Of a stretch of 46,353 nt of DNA, positions 24,298-31,341 are shown piece after piece (position 1 is the stretch's first letter; every line of letters starts with the position of its first letter). The position numbers were made by a program, and so were the translations under genes. The DNA comes from Anaerolineales bacterium (GTDB lineage: Bacteria > Chloroflexota > Anaerolineae > Anaerolineales > UBA11579), in assembly GCA_026129305.1 (NCBI GenBank), contig JAHCII010000016.1, forward strand, positions 1 to 46,353, in the 5' to 3' direction. Under the pieces are notes generated by a model. The model was given only the letters and a program-made list of their open reading frames with translations, was not told the DNA's origin and did not search any database.

Positions 24298-25599
24298 ATG
24301 GCAAAAACCCTGCAAAAGTCCGTGATCACCTGTGACCTGGAAGGCCGCATTGAAACCTTCGGTGATGGCTCCGAAAAGATGTTCGGCTACACCAAGGCCG
24401 AGATCATCGGCAAGAAACGCGTCTCTCTCTTTTCGCCCGGGCAGGTGGTGCTGCAGCATGTGCCCAACTGGCTGGCGACCGCCTCTAAAGAGGGTGAGTA
24501 TGTGGGCCGCACGGTCTTTGTGCGCAAAAATGGCGAACCCTTCGCCGCCGATATTCGCATCACCCCTACCTTTAAAGACGGTGTGCAGGTCGGCTTCTGC
24601 GGCGTGACCGAAGAACTGGACATGGACGCCAAAGAGGCCATGCCAGAGGTCAGCCTGATGACCAAGATCTTCACCTGGCTGGTGGTCACCCGCGCTCCGT
24701 TCCTGACCGCCATCATCGTGCCCATCCTGATCGGCGCCGCCTGGGTGGCCACCCTGGGCCTGGCCAGCCCCTTCCCTTGGAGCAAATTCCTGATGGCGTT
24801 GTTTGCCGGCATCAGCATGCATGTGGCCGCCAACACGTTCAACGACTACTTCGACTGGAAGAGCGGCAGCGACCCGGCCAACAACAACTACTTCCTGCCC
24901 TACTCCGGCGGCAGCCGTTCGATTGAGTTAGGCCTGGTCAATGAGAAGACGCTGTTCATCGTCGCCAGCATTGCCCTGGCAGTCAGTGCCATCCTGGGCA
25001 TTTTGCTGACCCTGCAAAGCGGCTTGGGTGTGCTGGTCTTCGGCGCGCTGGGCGCCTTCTTCTCGTACTTCTACACCGCCCCGCCCCTGCGCCTGGCCGC
25101 CCGCCGCGGCCTGGGTGAGCTCTCCGTGGGCCTCAGCTTCGGCCCGCTGGCCGTGGCTGGCACGGTCTACGCCCTGACTGGCGCGGTCAGCCTGGCAGAT
25201 TTCCTGGCTGGCGTACCCATCGGGCTGCTGACCGTCGCCATTCTGTGGATCAACCAGTTCCCGGATGAAGAAGCCGACAAGGCTACCGGCAAGCACAACC
25301 TGGTGGTGCTGCTGGGCAAGCAGCGCGCCCGCTGGGGTTATGTGCTGCTCTTGGCCGCCGCCTTTGGACTGGCCGCCTATTGGACGCTGGTCACCGGCGT
25401 ATTCCCCCTCGGCGCACTGCTGATCCTCGGCGGTCTGCCCATCGCCATCCAGGCCACCCGCGTCATCCTGCGCGAGTACGCCGAGCGCAGCCTGGTGCGC
25501 GCCAACGTGGCCACCATCCAGCTGCACGCCGTGGCCGGCTTGCTGATGGCCGCCGGCATCCTGTGGAGCGGCTCCATTCAGCGCTTGCTGGGCTTATAA
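24298..25599 (+). CDS. PAS domain fused to UbiA-family prenyltransferase (MenA-like)
   Basis: A 433-residue fusion. Residues about 8-115 form a PAS domain: SVITCDLEGRIETFGDGSEK, MFGYTKAEIIGKKRVSLFSP, then VRKNGEPFAADIRITPTFKD and GVQVGFCGVTEEL. The rest is a polytopic UbiA prenyltransferase with the first Asp-rich motif in NTFNDYFDWKSGSD (about residue 180) and the second in NQFPDEEADKATGKHN (about 320). These sites bind the Mg-isoprenyl diphosphate. MenA-like enzymes prenylate dihydroxynaphthoate in menaquinone synthesis; that substrate is suggested, not proven. AAGGAG with 7-base spacing fixes the start. The single ORF has no frameshift across the junction. The PAS domain may sense redox or a ligand; it has no clear cofactor signature. 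Confidence 0.88.
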   Translation: MAKTLQKSVITCDLEGRIETFGDGSEKMFGYTKAEIIGKKRVSLFSPGQVVLQHVPNWLATASKEGEYVGRTVFVRKNGEPFAADIRITPTFKDGVQVGFCGVTEELDMDAKEAMPEVSLMTKIFTWLVVTRAPFLTAIIVPILIGAAWVATLGLASPFPWSKFLMALFAGISMHVAANTFNDYFDWKSGSDPANNNYFLPYSGGSRSIELGLVNEKTLFIVASIALAVSAILGILLTLQSGLGVLVFGALGAFFSYFYTAPPLRLAARRGLGELSVGLSFGPLAVAGTVYALTGAVSLADFLAGVPIGLLTVAILWINQFPDEEADKATGKHNLVVLLGKQRARWGYVLLLAAAFGLAAYWTLVTGVFPLGALLILGGLPIAIQATRVILREYAERSLVRANVATIQLHAVAGLLMAAGILWSGSIQRLLGL

Positions 25600-25612
25600 C
25601 CCCTCGACCCGC

Positions 25613-25652
25613 AAGAGGCCCGCAGTTACAATCACTGCGGGCCTCTTTTTTT
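25613..25652 (+). terminator. Intrinsic terminator after the PAS-UbiA gene
   Basis: Stem AAGAGGCCCGCAGT (25613-25626), loop TACAATC, complement (25634-25647), in a run of Ts to 25652. Confidence 0.93.
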
Positions 25653-25692
25653 ATCCAAAAATCGCTGGCAGACCGTAAGGGAATCCACCATA

Positions 25693-26454
25693 ATGACCCT
25701 CGTGATACTACGCTCATTCTTCTTCGCCACACTGTCCGGCTTGGCCTACTACTTGGCGCGGGTTTATTTGCATACCGAAATGTACATGGACGACGTGGAC
25801 GGCATCAGCGCCTTCTTGGGTGTCTTCGGGACGCTCTACGGCATCCTGGCCGCCTTCGTGGTCTTTGAAGTGTGGACCCAGTACAACAAGATCTCCGAAT
25901 TGATCGACCGTGAGGCCCAGGCCTTGGAGCAGCTCTTCCGCCTAAGCCTCTACTTCCGAGACGCCAACTTCACTGAACGCATGAAGACCGGGATCCGCGA
26001 ATACGTGAACAAAGTTGTCGAAGGCAATTTCCGGGCCTTGTCCAGGGGCCAGCGCAATGTCGAAAGCGGCCTGGCACTGCGCAAGATCTCGCACATCATC
26101 CGCGATGTCGACTTCAACGACGACCATGACTCGATCGTCTTTGAGCAAGTCGTGGAGCACTACGGCATGCTGGCAGAACTGCGCACCGAGCGCACCAACC
26201 AAAGCCGCAATCGCCTGCCTGAATTGCTAAAGACGTTCATCTATCTCTCGACAGCCTTCGCACTGGCAGCCTTTCTCTTCATGCCCTTCAGCAGCGAGTA
26301 CTATGGGCTGGCTTCCGTGGTCATCATTGCTTTTCTGCAAGCCATGATCTTTCAGATCATCGAAGACCTGGACAACCCTTTCAGCGGGCATTGGCAACTC
26401 ACCCCGGCGCCTTTTGCCCGGGCCCTAAAACACATCGAAGAAGACTACGACTAA
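25693..26454 (+). CDS. DUF4239-family membrane protein
   Basis: A 253-residue protein with membrane helices at both ends and a long helical middle. The N-terminal helix pair includes ISAFLGVFGTLYGILAAFVV, whose F-x-x-x-Y-G-x-x-x-x-F pattern and following FEVWTQYNKISELIDREAQA are typical of DUF4239 (sometimes called bestrophin-like). The C-terminal helices are FIYLSTAFALAAFLFMPF and ASVVIIAFLQAMIFQIIEDL, ending in the family phrase DLDNPFSGHWQLTP. Function is unknown for the family; a channel-like role has been suggested only by analogy. AAGGGA precedes the ATG. It is flanked by terminators on both sides, so it is monocistronic. Confidence 0.85.
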   Translation: MTLVILRSFFFATLSGLAYYLARVYLHTEMYMDDVDGISAFLGVFGTLYGILAAFVVFEVWTQYNKISELIDREAQALEQLFRLSLYFRDANFTERMKTGIREYVNKVVEGNFRALSRGQRNVESGLALRKISHIIRDVDFNDDHDSIVFEQVVEHYGMLAELRTERTNQSRNRLPELLKTFIYLSTAFALAAFLFMPFSSEYYGLASVVIIAFLQAMIFQIIEDLDNPFSGHWQLTPAPFARALKHIEEDYD

Positions 26455-26485
26455 AAAAAAGAGCGGCGCAAGCGCCGCCCTTTTT
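26455..26485. terminator. Bidirectional intrinsic terminator
   Basis: GCGGCG (26463-26468), loop CAAG, CGCCGC (26473-26478), flanked by A-rich and T-rich runs. It serves the convergent DUF4239 and HUMPS/slipin transcripts. Confidence 0.9.
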
Positions 26486-26491
26486 GTAAAC

Positions 26492-27163
26492 CTATTCGAT
26501 GGTTTCCAAAAACTTCCTGGCAATCGCCGGGATGTCCTCTTCGGTGGAGATGCCTTCCCAAGGGTCGCCGGGGCGCACCAGGTTGACCACCACAATGTTG
26601 GCCCCGTTGAAGATAGCGCTGCGCGCCTCGGTGAGCCCTACGCCGCCGGCTGCCGAGATACTGGCATCGTACTTGCTGCGGATGCGCTTGACGTGCCGGT
26701 ATTGGATCATCTTGCCGCGCGTCTTCTCCTCGTCACGGCCTTTGTGCAGCACGATCACGTCGGGGCGCTGGCGCATCGGTCGCAGCGCGTCCAGCGGGTC
26801 TTCCACGCCGAGCATATCGATCATCGAGATCATCTTGAGCTCGTCGCAGTAGGCCACGAACAGGTCCAGCGTTTCCGTGGGCGAGTTGCCCAGGGCGGTC
26901 ACCGCATCGGCCCCGGCCGCAGATACCATGGCGACTTCCGCCACAGCGCCATCCGACACCTTGATGTCTGCCACGATGTGGCCCCGCCACATGCTGCGCA
27001 AAGCGTTCACCCCGTGCATGCCCTCGCGCTTAATGAAAGGCGTACCCGCTTCGATCAAAATGCGCGGGTGCAGCGGCAGGCGCGGCACAATCCGCCTGGC
27101 AATACCCAGGTCATAGTTAAAAGCGATCTGCAGGTAGCGTTGCCGGTGATCTAAGTTATTCAC
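26492..27163 (-). CDS. HUMPS/OMPDC-superfamily protein, 3-hexulose-6-phosphate synthase-like
   Basis: A (beta/alpha)8-barrel protein of 223 residues in the orotidine-phosphate decarboxylase suprafamily. The catalytic D-x-K-x-x-D is present in HIVADIKVSDGAVAEVAMVS. ISAAGGVGLTEARSAIFNGA and ANIVVVNLVRPG match the phosphate-binding end of hexulose-phosphate synthases. The ILIEAGTPFIKREGMHGV block is also HPS-like. HPS condenses formaldehyde with ribulose 5-phosphate (or the reverse, supplying pentose); other members decarboxylate sugar acids or nucleotides, so the exact reaction is open. No phosphohexuloisomerase gene is nearby. The GTG start overlaps the stop of the upstream slipin gene (GTGA), so the two are translationally coupled. 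Confidence 0.82.
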   Translation of the reverse strand: MNNLDHRQRYLQIAFNYDLGIARRIVPRLPLHPRILIEAGTPFIKREGMHGVNALRSMWRGHIVADIKVSDGAVAEVAMVSAAGADAVTALGNSPTETLDLFVAYCDELKMISMIDMLGVEDPLDALRPMRQRPDVIVLHKGRDEEKTRGKMIQYRHVKRIRSKYDASISAAGGVGLTEARSAIFNGANIVVVNLVRPGDPWEGISTEEDIPAIARKFLETIE

Positions 27164-27948
27164 TTCTTCGCAGCACCGCGGCCGCCGGTCAGCTTCGAGG
27201 CCACATCGCTCAGATCAGACGGCAGGAACAGCACGATCTTCTCTGAGGGGTCCGAGGCGATGTCACGGATGGTTTGCAGCGTGCGCAGGTGCAGCGCCCC
27301 ATTGCTCTTCGACAGGGTCTCGGCCGCTTTGCGCAAGTTCTCCGAAGCCGTCAGCTCACCCTGCGAGGCGATCACCATCGCGCGGCGTTCGCGCTCCGCC
27401 TCAGCCTGCTTGGCCATGGCGCGCTTCATTTCAGCTGGCAGCTCAACTTCCTGAACCTTGATCGACTCCACATCCACGCCCCAGCCATTGGTTTCCATAT
27501 CTACGATAGTCTTGATGCTCTCGGCGATCTTCTCCCGCTCGGTCAGCACCGAGTCCATCTCGCTGTTGCCGATCACGTCGCGCAGGGCAGCCTGCGTATA
27601 CTGGCGCACGGCAAAGACGTGGTCTTCGATCTTGATGATCACGGCTTCCGGGTCGAGCACCTTGAAGTACACCACGGCATTGACCAGCATGGGAATGTTG
27701 TCCTTGGTCATCACCTCTTGGCGAGGGATGTCTGCCGTTTTGATGCGCATGTCCACCTTGCGCATGGTCTGCAAGACTGGCACGATCAAGGTCAGCCCAG
27801 GCTGGCGGATGCCAGCAAAGCGCCCCAAGGTAAAGACCACGCCGCGCTCATATTGGTAAATAAGTTTGATGCCGGCCGGTAGCAGCCAGAGCACGAACAG
27901 GAAGGCAACGCCTACCAAACACAAAAAGAAAACATCAAAACCACCCAC
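27160..27948 (-). CDS. Slipin/stomatin-like SPFH membrane protein
   Basis: A 262-residue stomatin-type protein. One N-terminal membrane helix (VGVAFLFVLWLLPAGIKLIY) is followed by the SPFH domain: YERGVVFTLGRFAGIRQPGL, TADIPRQEVMTKDNIPMLVN, AVVYFKVLDPEAVIIKIEDH and AALRDVIGNSEMDSVLTERE. A coiled-coil tail follows (VELPAEMKRAMAKQAEAERE), then a segment ending SDPSEKIVLFLPSDLSD. Such proteins form membrane-microdomain scaffolds, often with an NfeD-type protease partner; no NfeD is nearby here. The GTG start has GGAGG five bases upstream. Its coupling to a HUMPS-family enzyme is unusual. Confidence 0.92.
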   Translation of the reverse strand: MGGFDVFFLCLVGVAFLFVLWLLPAGIKLIYQYERGVVFTLGRFAGIRQPGLTLIVPVLQTMRKVDMRIKTADIPRQEVMTKDNIPMLVNAVVYFKVLDPEAVIIKIEDHVFAVRQYTQAALRDVIGNSEMDSVLTEREKIAESIKTIVDMETNGWGVDVESIKVQEVELPAEMKRAMAKQAEAERERRAMVIASQGELTASENLRKAAETLSKSNGALHLRTLQTIRDIASDPSEKIVLFLPSDLSDVASKLTGGRGAAKK

Positions 27949-28045
27949 AACTACCTCCGCAAAGTTAAATCTTCAGCGCAAATTGCTTAGTACTACAAGT
28001 TAAATCTGTTAACTCAACTAGAATTCCGCTTGTTATGCGAATAGC

Positions 28046-28342
28046 CTATTGTTCCTCGCCAAATTGCAGGCTGTAGCCATCCTTGGCGAACGAGTCGAGA
28101 TTGGCGCCGGCCGCGGCCATCTCGGCGCTTTTCATGCCCGTCTTGAGCGCATCGCCATCGGCGAAGTGCATCTCGGCCATCAGGTAATGGCCCTCGCCTA
28201 CCAAGGCCCGCGTAAAACGCGTGATAACCGTCTTCTGCAAGCCAGGCACCTTCTCCACCAAGGGCAGATGCGTCTCGAAGTAAGCCTTATCGAAGGCTTC
28301 GGGGTCGGCGGGTTGTTTGTATAGGGCGATTAGTTTGGACAT
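28046..28342 (-). CDS. EthD-like dimeric alpha-beta barrel protein
   Basis: A 98-residue small protein of the EthD family (ferredoxin-like dimeric barrel). It begins LIALYKQPADPEAFDKAYFE with the conserved HLPLVEKVPGL that follows, and ends YSLQFGEEQ. The H-x-P-L-x-x-x-x-P-G-L pattern is the family hallmark. EthD members occur in gene clusters for degradation of ethers and aromatics and are often of unknown role. AAGGAGG seven bases before the ATG gives a strong ribosome binding site. A hairpin repeat separates it from paaD upstream on the same strand, so linkage to the paa genes is possible but unproven. Confidence 0.85.
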   Translation of the reverse strand: MSKLIALYKQPADPEAFDKAYFETHLPLVEKVPGLQKTVITRFTRALVGEGHYLMAEMHFADGDALKTGMKSAEMAAAGANLDSFAKDGYSLQFGEEQ

Positions 28343-28363
28343 AGAGCCTCCTTGAAAAAAGAG

Positions 28364-28418
28364 AGTGGAGATTTAGAGACTGGAGATTACTGAGTCAATC
28401 TCCAGGCTCCAATCTCTA
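28364..28418. repeat. Hairpin repeat, family B copy 1
   Basis: Built from GGAGATT-type words. CTGGAGATT (28380-28388) pairs with AATCTCCAG (28397-28405), and CTCCAATCTCTA (28407-28418) recurs in the copies near 31325 and 40963. Lies between paaD and the EthD-like gene. Confidence 0.7.
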
Positions 28419-28922
28419 CAATGGTTTAAACATCTCGAACGGTTCCTGACAGTCGTTGCAAGTGTAGATCATGCGGCAAGGCGTGGTGCCAAAGCTGTTG
28501 CGCAGCGAAGTCTGCTCTGACCCACAGCGCGGGCAGGCCACCGGGTCCATCAGCACCGTCAGCAGATCGCCCTGGTGACGCGGTGGCGGTGCCAGGCCTG
28601 CCGCCTGCAGCTTGCGGCGCGCCCCGGCGCTGATCCATTCTGAGCTCCAGGGCGGGTTGTGGCGCACCAGCACTTCGGTCTCTTCCAAGCCTAGCGCCTG
28701 TAAGCCGGCCAGAATATCGGTTTGCATGACCTCGTAAGCCGGGCAAGCCGCGAAGGTCGGCGTGATGGTCACTTGCAGGCGGCCGCCATCCCAGCCCAGT
28801 TCGCGCACGATGCCCAGCTCGACCAAGTTGACGAAGGGCATTTCCGGGTCGGGCACTTCGGCCAGCGCCGCCCAAATCTCGGCTTCGCTGGGCCGGGCCG
28901 GGGCAGGCTTGCTCATCACCAT
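28416..28922 (-). CDS. paaD: Phenylacetyl-CoA epoxidase assembly subunit PaaD
   Basis: A 168-residue PaaD, thought to help mature the iron site of the PaaABCE epoxidase. The N-terminal MIP18/DUF59 domain has EIWAALAEVPDPEMPFVNLV then ELGIVREL and VTITPTFAACPAYEVMQTDI. The C-terminal zinc ribbon has CPRCG and CNDCQ pairs about 24 residues apart. It overlaps the end of paaC; the ATG at 28922 overlaps by 7 bases, and another ATG at 28916 by one, so either start is possible. It is the last paa gene of the leftward cluster before a hairpin repeat. Confidence 0.93.
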   Translation of the reverse strand: MVMSKPAPARPSEAEIWAALAEVPDPEMPFVNLVELGIVRELGWDGGRLQVTITPTFAACPAYEVMQTDILAGLQALGLEETEVLVRHNPPWSSEWISAGARRKLQAAGLAPPPRHQGDLLTVLMDPVACPRCGSEQTSLRNSFGTTPCRMIYTCNDCQEPFEMFKPL

Positions 28923-29680
28923 TCCGCTTCCGGGTCCAGGCGGGCCACTTCCTGCATCTCAGCGATCAGCGCGGCCATGTGCTCCGAGTGCGCGCGGCGC
29001 TCGGTTTCGGCGAGGGCGGTCTCGCCCGGCAGCTTCAAACCGGCTTCGGCGAGAAAAGCACTGACTTCGTCCAACCAGGCAGCGTAGAGCGCGGCGCTTT
29101 CGGGCACGATCCCGAGCGGCAGGTCGGCCTCACCCGGCAGCGCGGCGCCCAACCCGCGGGCATACGGGCACAGCGCATTCAGCGCAGCCTGCATGCGAGC
29201 CTGGCTTTCCTCGGTGCCCAGGCCGAGGCGCGTGACCCAGGCGCGCGTGTGCCTGAGGTGATAGAGTTCCTCGTTGCGCACCCGGACGGCGATTTCGGCC
29301 AGAGGCATATGGCTGCTCTCGCTCAGCCCGGTCAGACGATGCTGCTCAAACGCATCAAACAAATATTGGCGCAGCATGCTGAAGGCCCAGTCCCCCTTGG
29401 GCAGCTCCACCAACTGCAAGCTGCGGAAATCCGCCGCGGGACGGAAGAATACCTGCTGGTCAGGGAAGCGAGCCCGGTCGACGCCCAGCAGATCGGCCGC
29501 CAGTTCATACCACAAGCGGGCATGGCCGATCTCGTCCAGCGCCAGGTTGGCGAAGGCAATGTCTTCTTCCAGGATCGGGGCGTGCCCGGTCCACTCAGAA
29601 TTGCGGTGGCCCAGAATCAACTCATCGTCCGCCAGAGCGATCAAGTATTCAGCCAAAGCGGCTTTCTGCTTTGCGTTCAC
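28916..29680 (-). CDS. paaC: Phenylacetyl-CoA epoxidase structural subunit PaaC
   Basis: A 254-residue ferritin-like helical subunit that pairs with PaaA in the multicomponent epoxidase. It begins AALAEYLIALADDELILGHR with NSEWTGHAPILEEDIAFANL following, then LDEIGHARLWYELAADL and, later, RVRNEELYHLRHTRAWVTRL. These are the E-x-x-H-type helices of the family; PaaC lacks a functional di-iron site in the E. coli complex. The start overlaps the paaB stop by 4 bases. Together with paaA, paaB and paaD it gives most of an O2-dependent phenylacetate ring-epoxidation system. Confidence 0.95.
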   Translation of the reverse strand: MNAKQKAALAEYLIALADDELILGHRNSEWTGHAPILEEDIAFANLALDEIGHARLWYELAADLLGVDRARFPDQQVFFRPAADFRSLQLVELPKGDWAFSMLRQYLFDAFEQHRLTGLSESSHMPLAEIAVRVRNEELYHLRHTRAWVTRLGLGTEESQARMQAALNALCPYARGLGAALPGEADLPLGIVPESAALYAAWLDEVSAFLAEAGLKLPGETALAETERRAHSEHMAALIAEMQEVARLDPEAEW

Positions 29681-30210
29681 TCGTCCAGCCTTTTGCCTGC
29701 GCGCAGTTTGCGCATCATGGTCACCACGGGGTATTCGGCCTGGTCCTTGTAAGTCTTCTCGCGGGCCGGGGCGAACATGGGGTCCGCCTCGGCCGGGTCA
29801 GATTTGAGCAGCGCCGCCAGCGGCACCGCCCACCAGCGCAGCACCTTCTGGGCCTCGAAGTCAGTCTGCGCGGTGGCAATCGCCGCCGCGCCGGAGGCAG
29901 CCTGCACCTCGCCCAGCAGGCTGGCCTGGGCCTGCTGAGCCAGCTTGCCAAAGAGGCAATAGGTCTGCGGCTCGCCGGCAGTGCTGGGCGCCGGTTCCCC
30001 GGCAGCCAACTCTTCACGCGTGCGGCTGGTGATGCGCTCGGCGGCGGCCACCCATAGTTGGCTGGCTTCCGGCCGCCGGGCAAACACGTCACGGGCGTTC
30101 AACAGCGCCATTTCAATATCAGGCGCGTGCACACTGCCGTTGTGCAAGACCGGCTTGTCCGGCGCTTCCTGCTGGAAAACTTCGTAACGGGGCCACTGAG
30201 TGTCAGACAT
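29677..30210 (-). CDS. paaB: Phenylacetyl-CoA epoxidase subunit PaaB, long form
   Basis: PaaB of 177 residues, almost twice the 95 or so of the enterobacterial protein. The N-terminal third is canonical: WPRYEVFQQEAPDKPVLHNG, SVHAPDIEMALLNARDVFAR, then ASQLWVAAAERI. The canonical C-terminus reappears as FAPAREKTYKDQAEYPVVTM. Between them (about residues 66-145) is an insertion with a Tyr-Cys-Leu-Phe-Gly-Lys-Leu start and an Ala-rich helix. PaaB bridges PaaAC heterodimers, so the insertion may alter assembly. It lies 75 bases downstream of paaA; a hairpin repeat fills the gap. There is no clear Shine-Dalgarno. Confidence 0.9.
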   Translation of the reverse strand: MSDTQWPRYEVFQQEAPDKPVLHNGSVHAPDIEMALLNARDVFARRPEASQLWVAAAERITSRTREELAAGEPAPSTAGEPQTYCLFGKLAQQAQASLLGEVQAASGAAAIATAQTDFEAQKVLRWWAVPLAALLKSDPAEADPMFAPAREKTYKDQAEYPVVTMMRKLRAGKRLDE

Positions 30211-30239
30211 GGAAAACCAAGTTAGATTGCAGAAGTACG

Positions 30240-30283
30240 AATGCGGAAGTGGATCGGTACTTCACCATTCTTACTTCCGCATT
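30240..30283. repeat. Hairpin between paaB and paaA
   Basis: GAATGCGGAAGT (about 30239-30250) and its exact complement ACTTCCGCATTC (about 30270-30281) form a 12-base stem, with further GAAGTAC/GTACTTC pairing possible. Different words from family B but the same style and position. It may tune paaB expression or RNA stability. Confidence 0.6.
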
Positions 30284-30285
30284 CT

Positions 30286-31254
30286 TCACTGAATTTGATT
30301 TTTGGCCGCGTAGGCGCTCAATGCTTCACGCACCCAACGCCCGTCATCGTGGGCCTGCTGGCGGGCGGCCATGCGTTCAGCGTTGGCCGGGCCGTCGCCT
30401 TTGATCACCCGCCAGAACTCATCCCAGTCGATCACCCCGAACAGCCAGTTGCCGCTGGCTTCGTCGTAACGCAAGTCCGGGTCGGGGATGCTGATGCCGC
30501 AGGCCTGCAGGTCCGGGGCCAGCTGGTTCACAAATTCCTGGCGCAGCTGGTCGTTGGTGCGAGTCTTGATCCCCCAGCGGATCAGCAAGCCGGAATTGGG
30601 GCTGTCGGCGTCATGTGGGCCAAACATCATCAAGGTCGGCCACCACCAGCGCGTGATGGCATCCTGCACCATCGCCCGCTGCGTGGGTGTGCCCTGCGAA
30701 TAGCGGATGATCATTTCCTGCCCCTGCTTGCGATGGAAGTTCTCTTCCATACATATGCGCACCATGGCCCGCGAATAGGGGCCGTACGAGCAGCGCGCCA
30801 GCATGGTCTGGTTGAGGATCGCTGCGCCGTCCACCAACCAGCCAATCGCGCCGTTGTCGGCCCAGGTGGTGGTGTGATAGTTGAAGATACTGGAATATTT
30901 GGCCTTGCCGCTCAGCAGCGCCTCGAGCATTTCTTCGCGGGTGGCACCTAGCGTCTCGGCAGCGTGGTACAGGTACTGGCCGTGCCCGGCCTCGTCCTGC
31001 ACCTTGGCGATCAGGATCAGCTTGCGGCGCAGCGAGGGCGCCCGCGTGATCCAGGCGCCTTCCGGCAGCATGCCCACGACTTCGCTGTGGGCGTGCTGCG
31101 AGATCATGCGGATCAGCTGCCGGCGGTATTCGGCCGGCATCCAGTCGCCTGGCTCGATCTTTTCGCCGCGCGCAATGCGCGCTTCAAAGTCAGCCAGCTT
31201 TTCCGGCTCTTCGCTCAGTTCAATGGCGATCTGTTCAACGTCTGCGCCGTACAT
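30286..31254 (-). CDS. paaA: Phenylacetyl-CoA epoxidase catalytic subunit PaaA
   Basis: The di-iron catalytic subunit, 322 residues, which inserts one oxygen atom of O2 into the ring of phenylacetyl-CoA. The ferritin-like ligand helices are visible: [20 protein letters not shown], the E-x-x-H pair in [19 protein letters not shown], and [20 protein letters not shown]. The C-terminal block [20 protein letters not shown] then [13 protein letters not shown] is diagnostic of PaaA. AAGGGA precedes the ATG. It is the first paa gene after the aldehyde dehydrogenase, with a hairpin repeat in between. No PaaE reductase is encoded here, so electrons must come from a protein encoded elsewhere. Confidence 0.96.
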   Translation of the reverse strand: MYGADVEQIAIELSEEPEKLADFEARIARGEKIEPGDWMPAEYRRQLIRMISQHAHSEVVGMLPEGAWITRAPSLRRKLILIAKVQDEAGHGQYLYHAAETLGATREEMLEALLSGKAKYSSIFNYHTTTWADNGAIGWLVDGAAILNQTMLARCSYGPYSRAMVRICMEENFHRKQGQEMIIRYSQGTPTQRAMVQDAITRWWWPTLMMFGPHDADSPNSGLLIRWGIKTRTNDQLRQEFVNQLAPDLQACGISIPDPDLRYDEASGNWLFGVIDWDEFWRVIKGDGPANAERMAARQQAHDDGRWVREALSAYAAKNQIQ

Positions 31255-31294
31255 AACTGTCCCTTGTAGATAAATTGTATCAATTTGGAAACCT

Positions 31295-31339
31295 GAGATT
31301 GGAGATTAGAGACTAAGTAATCTCCAATCTCTAATCTCC
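31295..31339. repeat. Hairpin repeat, family B copy 2
   Basis: GAGATTGGAGATTA (31295-31308) is the exact inverse of TAATCTCCAATCTC (31318-31331), and GGAGATTAGAGA (31301-31312) of TCTCTAATCTCC (31328-31339), so two alternative stems are possible. Lies between the aldehyde dehydrogenase stop and paaA. Confidence 0.8.
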
Positions 31340-31341
31340 AC

